Assembly (NCBI RefSeq): GCF_001187435.1
Contig: NZ_LFXA01000017.1
Coordinates: 806,001-870,000 of the forward strand
Origin: Streptomyces caatingaensis
GTDB taxonomy: Bacteria > Actinomycetota > Actinomycetes > Streptomycetales > Streptomycetaceae
Reading direction: 5' to 3'
Length of the DNA: 64,000 nt
In this document: positions 42,681 through 50,831 of the stretch, one piece after another
Numbering within the stretch: position 1 is the stretch's first letter
Layout of the letters: the number at the start of each line of letters is the position of its first letter
The notes under the pieces: model-generated
Seen by the model: the letters and a program-made list of their open reading frames with translations, nothing else
What the model was told of the DNA's origin: nothing
Database searches by the model: none
Translations under genes and position numbers: made by a program

Positions 42681-44068
42681 CGACCGCCACCATGGCGGGC
42701 CTGGACCCGGCCACCCTCGCCGACGTGCTGAGGGTCGCCGGGTCCGGCGACTTCGACCGCATCCAAGACCAGATCCGCCGTACCGGCGGCTGCTCCGACC
42801 CGATCCACCTGCAAGGCTCCACCGTCACGCGCGACGCTGCCACGGGCTATGTGCTGCACTCCTATTCGACCGACACCGAACCCGGCGGCCGACTCCGCAT
42901 CGCCTGCGGCAACCGCCGTGCCTCGCGCTGCCCGTCCTGCGCCTGGACCTACGCCGGCGACACCTACCACCTGATCCGCGCCGGACTCGTCGGCGACCCC
43001 GACAAGGGCACCCCGCACACCATCCGCGATCACCCCCGCGTCTTCGCCACCCTCACCGCGCCCTCCTTCGGCCCTGTCCACAACCGCCCCGGCAACCGGC
43101 CATGCCGCTGCGGCGCCCGCCACAGTGAGGACGCGCCCGAACTCGGCACCCCGCTCGAACGCGAGTCGTACGACTACGCGGGCGCCGTGCTGTGGAACAA
43201 CCACGCCTCCGACCTGTGGCGGTACTTCACGATCTACCTGCGCCGCGAGATCGCCCGACGCGCCGGACTCACGCAGAAGGACGCCCGCGAACAGTCCCGC
43301 GTCTCCTTCGGCAAGGTCGCCGAGTACCAGAAGCGCGGAGCCGTGCACTTCCATGCTGTGATCCGCTTCGACGGTCCCGACGGACCGGACAGCCCACCGC
43401 CGGCCTGGGCCACCCTCGACGTTCTCACCGATGCCATCCGCGCCGCCGCCGCCCGCGTCGCTGTCGACGTACCGCCCGTGGGAGAGGAGCCCGCCCGCGT
43501 GCTGCGCTGGGGCACACAGCTCGACGTACAGCCGATCGGCGCCTTCGGCCACGGCGAGGAGATCACCGAACAGGCCGTCGCCTCCTACGTCGCCAAGTAC
43601 GCCACCAAAGCAGCCGAGACCACCGGCACCGTCGACCGCCGCATCGGCAACAAAGAGGCCCTCGCCCTGCTCGGCGTACCCGATCACCCCGCCCGGCTCA
43701 TCGCCGCATGCCTCGACCTGCACGCCCTCTACCCGGACCGGAAGCTACGGGACTGGGCTCACATGCTCGGCTTCCGAGGCCACTTCTCCACCAAGTCCCG
43801 CCGCTACTCCACCACGTTGGGCGCCCTGCGACAGGTCCGCGCCGACTACCGCGCCGCACAGCAGCGCGCCGCCGTGGGACTGCCCGACCCCGACGACCAG
43901 GAGGCAACGACCCTGACCCTCGCCCACTGGACCTACGCCGGCCACGGCCACACCCCCGGCGAATCCTGGCTCGCCGCCAACATCCGCCGCGACATCGAAC
44001 ACAACCGCGAGACCGCCCGCGAAGCCCTGGCTGACATGCCGAATCACGAGATGGAGGGGGAGTGGTGA
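42677..44068 (+). CDS. repSA: Rolling-circle replication initiator (RepSA-like)
   Basis: A 463-residue initiator that nicks the element's double-strand origin. GTG 42677 overlaps the previous stop. A cysteine cluster (CGNRRASRCPSCAWTYAGD) lies near residue 85. The HUH metal-binding motif is AVHFHAVIRF and the catalytic tyrosine probably lies in SYVAKYATK. These are the marks of pSAM2-type Rep proteins, which replicate the excised circle by rolling circle before transfer. The double-strand origin is expected inside or just beside this gene but cannot be pinpointed. Confidence 0.92.
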   Translation: MTTATMAGLDPATLADVLRVAGSGDFDRIQDQIRRTGGCSDPIHLQGSTVTRDAATGYVLHSYSTDTEPGGRLRIACGNRRASRCPSCAWTYAGDTYHLIRAGLVGDPDKGTPHTIRDHPRVFATLTAPSFGPVHNRPGNRPCRCGARHSEDAPELGTPLERESYDYAGAVLWNNHASDLWRYFTIYLRREIARRAGLTQKDAREQSRVSFGKVAEYQKRGAVHFHAVIRFDGPDGPDSPPPAWATLDVLTDAIRAAAARVAVDVPPVGEEPARVLRWGTQLDVQPIGAFGHGEEITEQAVASYVAKYATKAAETTGTVDRRIGNKEALALLGVPDHPARLIAACLDLHALYPDRKLRDWAHMLGFRGHFSTKSRRYSTTLGALRQVRADYRAAQQRAAVGLPDPDDQEATTLTLAHWTYAGHGHTPGESWLAANIRRDIEHNRETAREALADMPNHEMEGEW

Positions 44069-44280
44069 TGGCTGATCAACTCTTGGACGTAAAGCAGGTC
44101 GCCGCTCGCCTTGGCACAGGCGTCCGCTTCCCTCGTCGGCTGATTGAGGAACGTCGCATCGCCTTCGTCAAGGTCGGTCGCAACGTCCGGATCTCGGAAC
44201 GCGTGCTGAACGAGTACATCGCCGCGAACACCGTGCAGCCGGTGACCGTCCGTCCTGGTGTGCTCAGGAGGGTTGCCTGA
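44068..44280 (+). CDS. xis: Excisionase / AlpA-like helix-turn-helix protein
   Basis: A 70-residue MerR-type winged helix: LLDVKQVAARLGTGVRFPRR, FVKVGRNVRISERVLNEYI. GGAGGGGG lies upstream and ATG 44068 overlaps the rep stop. Its position directly before int is that of Xis, which bends DNA at the att sites to favour excision. The int start overlaps its stop by one base. Confidence 0.9.
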   Translation: MADQLLDVKQVAARLGTGVRFPRRLIEERRIAFVKVGRNVRISERVLNEYIAANTVQPVTVRPGVLRRVA

Positions 44281-45404
44281 TGGCGAACAACCAGGGCAAG
44301 CGTCGCCGGTTCGGTTCGGTTAGGCAGCTCAAGTCCGGCCGTTGGCAGGTCCGCTACCGTGATCCGAACACCGGACAGCTCCGCAGTGCAGAGAAGACGT
44401 ACGCCACCAAGACCGACGCGGAAGTCGCATTGGCCCTGATCGAGGCGGACATCACTCGCGGGCAATGGGCCGACCCCGATGCGGGCAAGGTCCATTTCGG
44501 CGAGTACGCAATGGCATGGCTCCGGGATCGCAAGCTTGAGGACCGGACGCGCGAACGGCATGAGTCGGTGATCCGGCTGCACCTGCTGCCCACCTTCGGC
44601 GAGCGTTCGCTGTCCTCGATCACCACGGCACAAGTGCGGGCCTGGCGTACGGAATGGCTCACCCGGACCGGTGAGCCGACCGTGGTCAAGGCGTACCAGA
44701 TCATGAGGGCGGTCCTCAATACGGCCATTGATGACGAGTTGATCCGGCGCAACCCGTGCCGGATCAAGGGCGCTGACCGCTACGACGTGCCGGAGCGGCC
44801 GATCCTCAGCGTGGCCGAGGTGTTCGCCGTGGCCGACGCGATGACCCCGCGCTACCGGCTGCTCGTCCTGCTGGCTGCCTTCACCGGGCTGCGCTTCGGG
44901 GAGCTGGCCTCCCTGCGCCGGCGGGACATCGACATGGAGAACGGAGCGCTCATGGTCCGCCGTTCACAGGCAGAGATGCAGACCGGTGCTCTCTTCGACA
45001 AGGCGCCCAAGTCGGCTGCCGGTGTCCGTCCGGTGGCCTTTCCGACCGAACTCCTGGCGGATGTGACGGGACACCTGGAGAGCTTCGCCGGGGCCGGCCG
45101 TGACGGTCACGTCTTCGTCGGTCCCCAGGGCGGTCGGCTCCGGCGGAGCAACTTCCGGGATGACTGGATCAACGCGCGGACCAAGGCAGGTATCACGGCA
45201 GACGTACATTTCCACGATCTTCGACACACCGGGAACACTCTCGCCGCCTCCGGGGCGAGCCTGCGCGAGCTGGTGACGCGGATGGGCCACAGCACGCCCC
45301 GCGCCGCGCTGATCTACCAGCACATGGTCAACGGCCGTGACCGCGAGATCGCCGATCGGCTCGGTTCGATGATCCGCAAGGAACGGGGTGATGCGGACTC
45401 CTAG
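44280..45404 (+). CDS. int: Tyrosine-recombinase integrase
   Basis: A 374-residue integrase. Residues 1-55 form an arm-binding AP2-like region (SVRQLKSGRWQVRYRDPN), 70-160 the SAM-like core-binding domain and 175-360 the catalytic domain. Catalytic residues are seen in TGLRFGELASL (Arg), HDLRHTGNTLAASG (His-x-x-Arg), MGHST (His) and IYQHM (nucleophile Tyr). It recombines attP with the tRNA-Arg attB. It ends 88 bp from the right att site. All motifs are intact. Confidence 0.96.
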   Translation: MANNQGKRRRFGSVRQLKSGRWQVRYRDPNTGQLRSAEKTYATKTDAEVALALIEADITRGQWADPDAGKVHFGEYAMAWLRDRKLEDRTRERHESVIRLHLLPTFGERSLSSITTAQVRAWRTEWLTRTGEPTVVKAYQIMRAVLNTAIDDELIRRNPCRIKGADRYDVPERPILSVAEVFAVADAMTPRYRLLVLLAAFTGLRFGELASLRRRDIDMENGALMVRRSQAEMQTGALFDKAPKSAAGVRPVAFPTELLADVTGHLESFAGAGRDGHVFVGPQGGRLRRSNFRDDWINARTKAGITADVHFHDLRHTGNTLAASGASLRELVTRMGHSTPRAALIYQHMVNGRDREIADRLGSMIRKERGDADS

Positions 45405-45411
45405 CGGACCT

Positions 45412-45429
45412 TGTGGCACGTGTGTGGCA
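45412..45429. other. Two adjacent TGTGGCACG arm-type repeats
   Basis: Perfect tandem 9-bp repeats just after the int stop. The same word occurs near the left end (37208-37227). They are likely integrase or Xis arm-binding sites. Confidence 0.55.
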
Positions 45430-45444
45430 CGGCCGTGATCATGG

Positions 45445-45485
45445 CAAAGGGCCAGTTCGAGAGGATCAAGCCTCTGAACTGGCCC
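45445..45485 (+). terminator. Terminator of the int operon
   Basis: A 17-bp stem with one bulged base (AAGGGCCAGTTC-AGAGG and complement) and a short loop around ATCAAG, ending 7 nt before the right tRNA fragment. Confidence 0.75.
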
Positions 45486-45491
45486 TTCGTC

Positions 45492-45534
45492 GTGTGCCCC
45501 CGGCAGGATTCGAACCTGCGACACCCGCTTTAGG
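45492..45534 (-). other. Right attachment site: second copy of the tRNA-Arg(CCU) 3' half
   Basis: On the minus strand it reads anticodon loop CTCCTAA, then GTGTCGCAGGTTCGAATCCT and acceptor 3' strand CCGGGGGCAC. The 18-bp core 45517-45534 equals 37087-37104. To the right (the tRNA 5' side) there is no D-arm; instead GGATTCGATCC and an ACCCCCGG acceptor-like block occur. An intact tRNA is therefore not rebuilt here. This fits a junction between two elements inserted in tandem. Confidence 0.75.
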
Positions 45535-45571
45535 AGTGGGATCGAATCCCTGACCGGGGGTGCCGGTTCAT

Positions 45572-45610
45572 GCCGGGTGGTGCTGACCTTGCAGGTCAGC
45601 ACCACCCGGC
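45572..45610. terminator. Perfect 18-bp hairpin
   Basis: GCCGGGTGGTGCTGACCT and its exact complement around a 3-nt TGC loop, 38 nt past the att core. It is a strong terminator-like structure that could isolate the second element from int transcription. Confidence 0.75.
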
Positions 45611-46113
45611 GGGCTGCCCGGTTCTGCGCCCTGGGGTCTGCTGCTGCGCCGTCCGCTCACGCATTGCTCACGCATGACGGGTAGCTGTCCTGCGTTCCGT
45701 TTGGACCGGCCCCTTTCGCGCTGCCGGTCAACATGAGCCGGCGGGACGGTGAGCGCTGGGCGGGATACCCGGCTGCGCTGCTCACGAAGCTGGCGCGGCC
45801 CTCGGGGTGGAAGCTGATGGCGGACCCGCTGTGGTTTGTGGGGCTCTCCGGTATGCGCCCGTCCGCTGCCTCTTCGTCGACCTGCGTGAGCGGTCACTCC
45901 CTCGGACCGTCGGCTGTCCCTCCCTCGACCCTCGACGGGGACCTTGCACCGCAACCTCGGGCAGATCTTTTCGGACACATACTGGCTGGATCTTCGACGT
46001 CCGAGCCTATCCGGGCATGAGTGTCAACTACTCTTCCGTCCCCGCGATGTTGCCGGGCCGGTACAGGTTCGCCGACGAACCGACGGTGTGATATCGAACC
46101 AACGAGGAAGGTC
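45611..46113. other. Gene-less left end of the second element
   Basis: No credible gene. Two copies of GCTCACGCAT (45655-45664 and 45666-45675, 11-bp spacing) echo the paired arm-type repeats of the first element and may be integrase arm sites of the second. A 95-codon frame at 45733-46020 has no family resemblance and poor codon bias. Confidence 0.45.
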
Positions 46114-47208
46114 TTGGAAGCCGTCTACCCGATCCTCGCTGCTGTCGGAGTGGGGTCATTGACCACGCTTGCCGGTGCGGCCGGTGGCGCGTTCCTCGTC
46201 ATTGCGGCCCAGCGAACCGCTCGTCCCGCTCAGCGCGAGCAGGATGCCGGTGCCCTGTCGGGTGACGTGGCGGCGGATGTGTCAGCGAACCACAGGCAGA
46301 CCCCTGCAACTCATCTGCCCCCAGTGGTCCAACCCTCACGGAGAGAAAGGTCAGGGACGATGGAGGTCGCTCCACCGGATACGGCAGACAGAGTGGCTGC
46401 CCTCATCGCGCACAAGAAGGCCATAGCTGAACTCCGGGTCGCGTTACGGGTCAGGACTATCCAGACGGTCACCCGCTGGTCGGCTGGGCTCTTGGCGGTC
46501 GCCCTGCTCTTCGCTTTCATCGTCGCGAACGTAGCCGTCGGGTGGTCGGCTATCGCTCTCGCAAACAAGATCGCCATTCCCGTCTTCGTGCTCAGTGTGG
46601 GGACCTTCTGGCTGGTCCGTCTCTCGGAAGCGAAAGCGAAAGCGGAAGCGGAAGCGGAGGAAGGCAATCACTACGCCAAGAAGGCGTACGAGCTGAAGAT
46701 TGAACTTGAGCAGGCCGAGGAGCTGCGCCTCTTGGACGCAGCTCGCCTGGGACTTCCGGTCTCAGACCGCCAGTACTCGTACAAGGACTCCATCCCGGTC
46801 GAGCTTGAAGCCTTGCGCAAAGACGGAAGAAAGTACAGAAGGAAGCATAACGTCGCCCAGTCCGTCATCATTGTCGGGTCGCTGGCTGGAACCGCCGTCT
46901 CCGCCCTCGCTGACACGCCTCCTCCCCTCAAGTACTGGGCGATGGGCATCACGTTCTCCGTAGGTGCAGCGGCAGGCTTCACTGGCTACTACAAGTGGCG
47001 TGAGCGGGCCTTCTACCTGCAGCAGACGGCAGACGACATCGAGCGCCACGCCACGGCTTTTGAGTTGGGCATTCACCCTTACGACGACCCGGACGAGGAC
47101 GTCAGATTGGCCAAGCTCGCCAAGGAAATCGAGCTTCTCAGAGCTGAGCAGCGCAAGCGCGAACAGCAGCTTGACCAGCCACATGAAGGAAGCGTAGATG
47201 TCGTCTAG
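46114..47208 (+). CDS. SLATT/DUF4231-like membrane protein
   Basis: About 364 residues; the start is uncertain (TTG 46114 after GAGGAAGG, or ATG 46360). An N-terminal helix (YPILAAVGVGSLTTLAGAAG), then a membrane pair around TRWSAGLLAVALLFAFIVAN, a coiled coil (SEAKAKAEAEAEEG), and a second helix pair. The latter, YRRKHNVAQSVIIVGSLAG with AAAGFTGYYKWRERAFYLQQ, resembles SLATT/DUF4231 domains. SLATT proteins are predicted pore-forming effectors in nucleotide-triggered conflict systems. Base composition is lower in GC than the neighbours and it has a TTA codon at 46444, suggesting bldA dependence and recent transfer. Confidence 0.6.
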   Translation: MEAVYPILAAVGVGSLTTLAGAAGGAFLVIAAQRTARPAQREQDAGALSGDVAADVSANHRQTPATHLPPVVQPSRRERSGTMEVAPPDTADRVAALIAHKKAIAELRVALRVRTIQTVTRWSAGLLAVALLFAFIVANVAVGWSAIALANKIAIPVFVLSVGTFWLVRLSEAKAKAEAEAEEGNHYAKKAYELKIELEQAEELRLLDAARLGLPVSDRQYSYKDSIPVELEALRKDGRKYRRKHNVAQSVIIVGSLAGTAVSALADTPPPLKYWAMGITFSVGAAAGFTGYYKWRERAFYLQQTADDIERHATAFELGIHPYDDPDEDVRLAKLAKEIELLRAEQRKREQQLDQPHEGSVDVV

Positions 47209-47387
47209 CGTGCTCCACAACTGGGTGAATGGCCATCTGCCCTGTATGGGTGAGGTGTTGCGGGGCTGAGTGTTCAAGAGGAGACGTTCACGGGCTGAGG
47301 TTCACGGTGGCTCCACCGGCTCAGGAGAGGGCCGTGCAAGCGGGATGAGGGCGATCCGTGGGCTGGCCGGTCCCGGACCCTGCCCCT

Positions 47388-47480
47388 CCCCCAGCGGGCG
47401 TCGACAATGATCTGCGTGTTCGTCAAGAAGCGGTAGCTATGGCTGAACGCGACCAGGCTGTGGTCGCACACCGGGTCGCC
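47388..47480 (-). pseudogene. Fragment of an IS5-like DDE transposase
   Basis: The minus-strand frame DPVCDHSLVAFSHSYRF and LTNTQIIVDARWG resembles the catalytic-core start of Streptomyces IS5-family transposases, where a VPVxDHSxxAxSxxYRxxxNxQ pattern occurs. It degenerates at both ends. It is the only recognisable item in the 525-bp gap 47209-47733. Confidence 0.4.
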
Positions 47481-47733
47481 TGATGGCGGCCACTGCCCGG
47501 CGGGCGCCAGCCAACGCCGCGGCGCCCGCATGCACACCCTCGCCCTCACCGCATGACCGCCCGCTGGGACTGCCGGCGCCAGCCCACGCGCGTGCGCGTG
47601 GTGGCCTGTACAAGGTAGACCCCATCAAGGGACGTTGAGTTGCAGCCCACTGTCAGTGGGCTGTGGCACCATCCCTTTGCGTCGTCCGTCCGCGGCTGCC
47701 TTCCCGGGTAGCGCTCGCAGTCAGGGGAGTCAG

Positions 47734-48618
47734 GTGACCAGCCCAGAGTCCAGCCCCAACAACCAACGGCAATCCGGCGAGAAGGTAACCGCAGTTCTCG
47801 CATGGTTGCTTGCGGTCTTGATAGCTGTCATGGAAGGAGGTGTCTTCCTTCCGGAAGTCGTCAAGTATGGCACGGGCATGTTTGACACCGTGAGCCTCGT
47901 CGGGTCCTTTGCCATGATGATTGTTTCGTGGCTCACCTTACTTGGGTCGGAGCAGGTGAATCGCCATGAGCGTGATCAGGCGAGGCAAATTCGGCGGACG
48001 GGCTACGCAATCCAGTTGCTGGTTGTAAGTGCAGGAACCGCAAGTTGCTGGCATAAATCGCCGTGGTCAGGGATTGTCGTCGGCTTTATGGTGGTGATGT
48101 CGATGGTGACCTGGCACGGCTATATGGACTCGCTTGCCCTTCATCCAGAAGACCAAAAGGTTCTTGACGATATCATCGAACAAAAGCGAGCGCGCGAACG
48201 GGAGCGATTGATTGAAGAGCAGCGCCAGCGACGTGCTGCTCAGCTCGCAGAGGCGGCGGCCCGGTACGGCTACGACTTGGCGGAAGATCAAGTGAGGGAT
48301 GAATCTCCGCCCAGTATTCGTTGGGAGATTCCCGCTCGCAAGCATCCGTCTCTGGTCTACTTCATCCGAAATGGAAATCGAGTCAAAATAGGCACGACTA
48401 CCGATCTTCGCCGCCGCATACGTACCCTTGCGCTGCGCCCCGAGCATGTAGTTCTTATCGAGCGTGGCGGGCGCGAACTTGAGCGTGAATTTCACGAGAG
48501 GTTCGCGAAGTATCGCGACGGGAAAACTGAATGGTTCCGCGATGTGGGCGCGCTGAGCGAGTACATAGCCGAGCGTGTAGAGGCGATTCGGCAGCGGCAG
48601 AAACCGTCAGAAGGGTGA
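47734..48618 (+). CDS. Membrane protein with C-terminal GIY-YIG (T5orf172/MUG113) nuclease-like domain
   Basis: A 294-residue protein starting GTG 47734 with GGGGAG upstream. Four membrane helices lie in residues 20-135 (VLAWLLAVLIAVMEGGVFLP, LVGSFAMMIVSWLTLLG, AIQLLVVSAGTASCW, GIVVGFMVVMSMVTWHGYMD). A charged coiled coil (KRARERERLIEEQRQRRAAQ) links to the C-terminal domain. There, LVYFIRNGNRVKIGTTTDLR, RIRTLAL and ELEREFHERFAKYRDGKTEW match GIY-YIG proteins of the T5orf172 type. It is GC-poorer than the core genome and has an in-frame TTA at 47938. Membrane attachment of such a nuclease domain is unusual; a defence role is inferred. Confidence 0.8.
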   Translation: MTSPESSPNNQRQSGEKVTAVLAWLLAVLIAVMEGGVFLPEVVKYGTGMFDTVSLVGSFAMMIVSWLTLLGSEQVNRHERDQARQIRRTGYAIQLLVVSAGTASCWHKSPWSGIVVGFMVVMSMVTWHGYMDSLALHPEDQKVLDDIIEQKRARERERLIEEQRQRRAAQLAEAAARYGYDLAEDQVRDESPPSIRWEIPARKHPSLVYFIRNGNRVKIGTTTDLRRRIRTLALRPEHVVLIERGGRELEREFHERFAKYRDGKTEWFRDVGALSEYIAERVEAIRQRQKPSEG

Positions 48619-48741
48619 GTTCGACCACTACTGTCTGTCGCTGCGGGTGAGACAGCAGCAGGCGCGTCGTTGTTGCCTGCGGCGTGGGCGGAGAACCGCA
48701 GAAAGCCGTATGGAAGTCGTGTGGGGCAGATGTATGACGTG

Positions 48742-48776
48742 GCCGGTCCGAGCGGCCGCGTTGCGTTCGGACCGGC
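48742..48776 (+). terminator. Hairpin between convergent genes
   Basis: A 10-bp perfect stem (GCCGGTCCGA / TCGGACCGGC) followed by TTCCTTTTC on the plus strand. It lies between the GIY-YIG gene and the DUF397 gene and may serve both. Confidence 0.6.
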
Positions 48777-48804
48777 TTCCTTTTCGCCGGCAGCGTGTCG
48801 CAGG

Positions 48805-49035
48805 TCAGCTGCCGGTGGTTGCTTCCCTGGCCGCGCCATTGACGAAAGAAGCCCACTGGGCACGGTTGAACTGCAGGACGGGTCCACTGGGTTCCTTGGA
48901 GTCCCGGACGGCGATGACGCCGTCGGTCGCAGCGACTTCGACACACGCTCCGTTGCCGGAGCTGTAGCTGCTCTTGCGCCAGCAGACGCCGCTCAGGTCA
49001 GCCTCGCGAGCCGGTCGCCTGTCGTTGGTGCTCAT
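48805..49035 (-). CDS. DUF397 domain protein
   Basis: A 76-residue protein with the DUF397 pattern VCWRKSSYSSGNGACVEVAA, VIAVRDSKEPSGPVL and NRAQWASFVNG. Its ATG overlaps the stop of the XRE/DUF5753 gene as ATGA, so the two are translationally coupled, unlike the pair at 10.7-12 kb. It is the likely partner of that regulator. Confidence 0.9.
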   Translation of the reverse strand: MSTNDRRPAREADLSGVCWRKSSYSSGNGACVEVAATDGVIAVRDSKEPSGPVLQFNRAQWASFVNGAAREATTGS

Positions 49036-49901
49036 GTCTTGTGCATCTCCCTTGCGATGTTCTCCAGGATGGCGGGGGTCTCCTGCGGGTCGGGTCCCGC
49101 GGCTCGTACGAGGTCGAAGGTCTGGATGAACTTGCGGACATCGCGTTCCTTCTCCAGGTACACGTTTCCGGCGATCGAATCGACGTAGACGATCGTGGTG
49201 GGCGCCGCCTTCGCGCTGAACTCCAGCAGCGAGAACGTCCCGGCCATGGCAGCGTGGGCGCCCTTGGCGGTCGGCATGACCTGGATCGTTACGTTCGGCC
49301 ACGCGGCGGCATGGATCAGGTGCTTGATCTGGGCCGCCATCACCTCCTTCCCGCCGACCGGCCGGCGCAGGGCGGACTCCTCGACGACCACCCACAGCTG
49401 AAGCGGATCAGGCCGACGCGAGAGCAGGTCCTGGCGCTGCATGCGGAAGCGGACCAGCCGCTCGACCTCCTCGGGCTCGCCGGGTCGTACCGCCGCGATC
49501 ACGGCTCTCGCGTAGTCCTCGGTCTGCAGCAGCCCGTGGACGAATATCGGCTCGTAGGCGCGGAGGGCCACCGCGTCGGACTCCAGCCCCGCGTAGGTGG
49601 CCATACCGGACGGCAGAACCTCCTCGTAGTGGGCCCACCAGCCCTGCTGCTGCGCGTCCTTGTGGATCTGCATCACGGCCTCCACCTGAACGGGGTCATC
49701 GACGCCGAACCAGGCGAGGAGGTCGCGCACGTCCCGGGCCTTGATCGGGGCCTGTCCGGTCTCCACCCTGCTGATCTTCGACATCGAGCACTCCAGGTGC
49801 TCGGCGACGTCCTCGATCCTCTTGCCGGCGCTCTCGCGCAGCCTCCGCAGCTCGGCTCCGAGCTGGCGCTTGCGTACGGTCGGTCCGCTGGCCGTGGCCA
49901 T
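49032..49901 (-). CDS. XRE-family regulator with DUF5753 domain
   Basis: A 289-residue regulator with GGAGGGG 3 nt before the ATG at 49901. The helix-turn-helix is RIEDVAEHLECSMSKISRVE. DUF5753 follows: QQGWWAHYEEV, YAGLESDAVALRAYE, HGLLQTEDYARAVI, LWVVVEESALRRPVGG, VQVMPTAKGAHAAM-type and VYVDSIAGNVYLEKE. With the coupled DUF397 gene and the divergent HATPase gene it forms a three-part module often seen near Streptomyces developmental or antibiotic genes. It may control the biosynthesis-like cluster that starts at 50832. Confidence 0.92.
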   Translation of the reverse strand: MATASGPTVRKRQLGAELRRLRESAGKRIEDVAEHLECSMSKISRVETGQAPIKARDVRDLLAWFGVDDPVQVEAVMQIHKDAQQQGWWAHYEEVLPSGMATYAGLESDAVALRAYEPIFVHGLLQTEDYARAVIAAVRPGEPEEVERLVRFRMQRQDLLSRRPDPLQLWVVVEESALRRPVGGKEVMAAQIKHLIHAAAWPNVTIQVMPTAKGAHAAMAGTFSLLEFSAKAAPTTIVYVDSIAGNVYLEKERDVRKFIQTFDLVRAAGPDPQETPAILENIAREMHKT

Positions 49902-50163
49902 CACCCCTCCTCGAGACACCCCCGCTGGCGGCGGGTTGCCGTACGCAAGTGTGCCCCAACACGGCCAACTCCTACCGCCGGTCAAGCGTTTGAGTCCACG
50001 ACCTTCGGCGCCGGGCAGGCATATGCCCACTTGTCTCACGCACTTGCGTGGGAGAAGTGCGCGGGGCCATTCTGAGAGCGCTTCACGATCCGTAGCCCTG
50101 CTGTCGCTGATCGTCGGTGGCTGGCGTGCGCGGATTCCGCCTCGGACGGAGGGAGCCCCGGCC

Positions 50164-50646
50164 ATGCACGTGGTGCCCGGCCAACGGCGAGAACGACCGA
50201 AGGACGAAACCGACGACGAGGCGGTGGCGGCGGTGACCGCCCGCTCGTTGCACTTCTCCGTCCGCACCGTGGAGGCGGCTGTGCCGGCCGCCCGCCGCGA
50301 GGTTGCCGCCCAGCTCGGACTGTGGGGCCTTGGGCCCGGGGCCGCCGTGGTGGAAACGGCCGTGCTCGCGGTCAGCGAGCTGGTCACCAACACCGTTCGT
50401 CACGCCGCCGAAGCCTCGGCCCGGGCGGACATCCACCTCGGCATGGACCGTCGGCACCTGATGGTCGCGGTCCACGACCGCGACCCGCGCATGCCCCGCC
50501 GCCGGCAGATCCCGCACCTCGACGGCAGCGGCGGCTGGGGCCTGCACCTGGTGGAGGCCCTGGCCGCCGAAGCGGGAGGAAGAACCAGCACCCCCCGCGA
50601 CCCGGACGGCGGCGGAAAGACCGTCACGATCCTGCTGCCGCTGTAA
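50164..50646 (+). CDS. HATPase-domain protein (RsbW-like anti-sigma type)
   Basis: A 160-residue protein with a GHKL ATPase fold: VLAVSELVTNTVRHA (N box), MVAVHDRDPRMP (G1-like) and GSGGWGLHLVEALAAE (G2), ending KTVTILLPL. Single-domain members of this type act as serine kinases on anti-anti-sigma factors or as sequestering partners. It is divergent from the XRE/DUF397 pair with about 260 bp between, and precedes the MurA-like cluster on the same strand by 185 bp. Confidence 0.88.
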   Translation: MHVVPGQRRERPKDETDDEAVAAVTARSLHFSVRTVEAAVPAARREVAAQLGLWGLGPGAAVVETAVLAVSELVTNTVRHAAEASARADIHLGMDRRHLMVAVHDRDPRMPRRRQIPHLDGSGGWGLHLVEALAAEAGGRTSTPRDPDGGGKTVTILLPL

Positions 50647-50831
50647 ACCGCTCGTCGGCGGGCCGCGGCATGTTCCCGCAGAGGCGTCGCCGCTCGCCGA
50701 GCCGCACCACTTCTTCCCCACCCTGTGGTGCGGCAGGCGCCATCGCACCCCGTGGCGCCCCGGGGAGGCCGGTCCACGGGCCGGACCTCCCCCTCTGACT
50801 GCCCAGCATCTTCCTGCACTTGGAGGCCCTG

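Larger units (their letters stand above)
37105..45534. mobile_element. pSAM2-type integrative conjugative element (AICE), minimal form
   Basis: An 8.4-kb element between two tRNA-Arg 3' fragments. Its gene order is typical of actinomycete integrative and conjugative elements: GntR repressor divergent from a transfer operon (SCO3933-like regulator, FtsK-type translocase, spread proteins), a rolling-circle initiator, an excisionase and a tyrosine integrase next to the right att site. Transfer in this family moves double-stranded DNA through a single FtsK-like pump. I see no accessory cargo genes, and every core gene looks intact, so it may be functional. Confidence 0.92.

Noticed and set aside
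45733..46020. A 95-codon frame at the left end of the second element
   Set aside because: No ribosome site, mixed codon bias and no similarity I can recognise; the region fits non-coding element-end DNA better.
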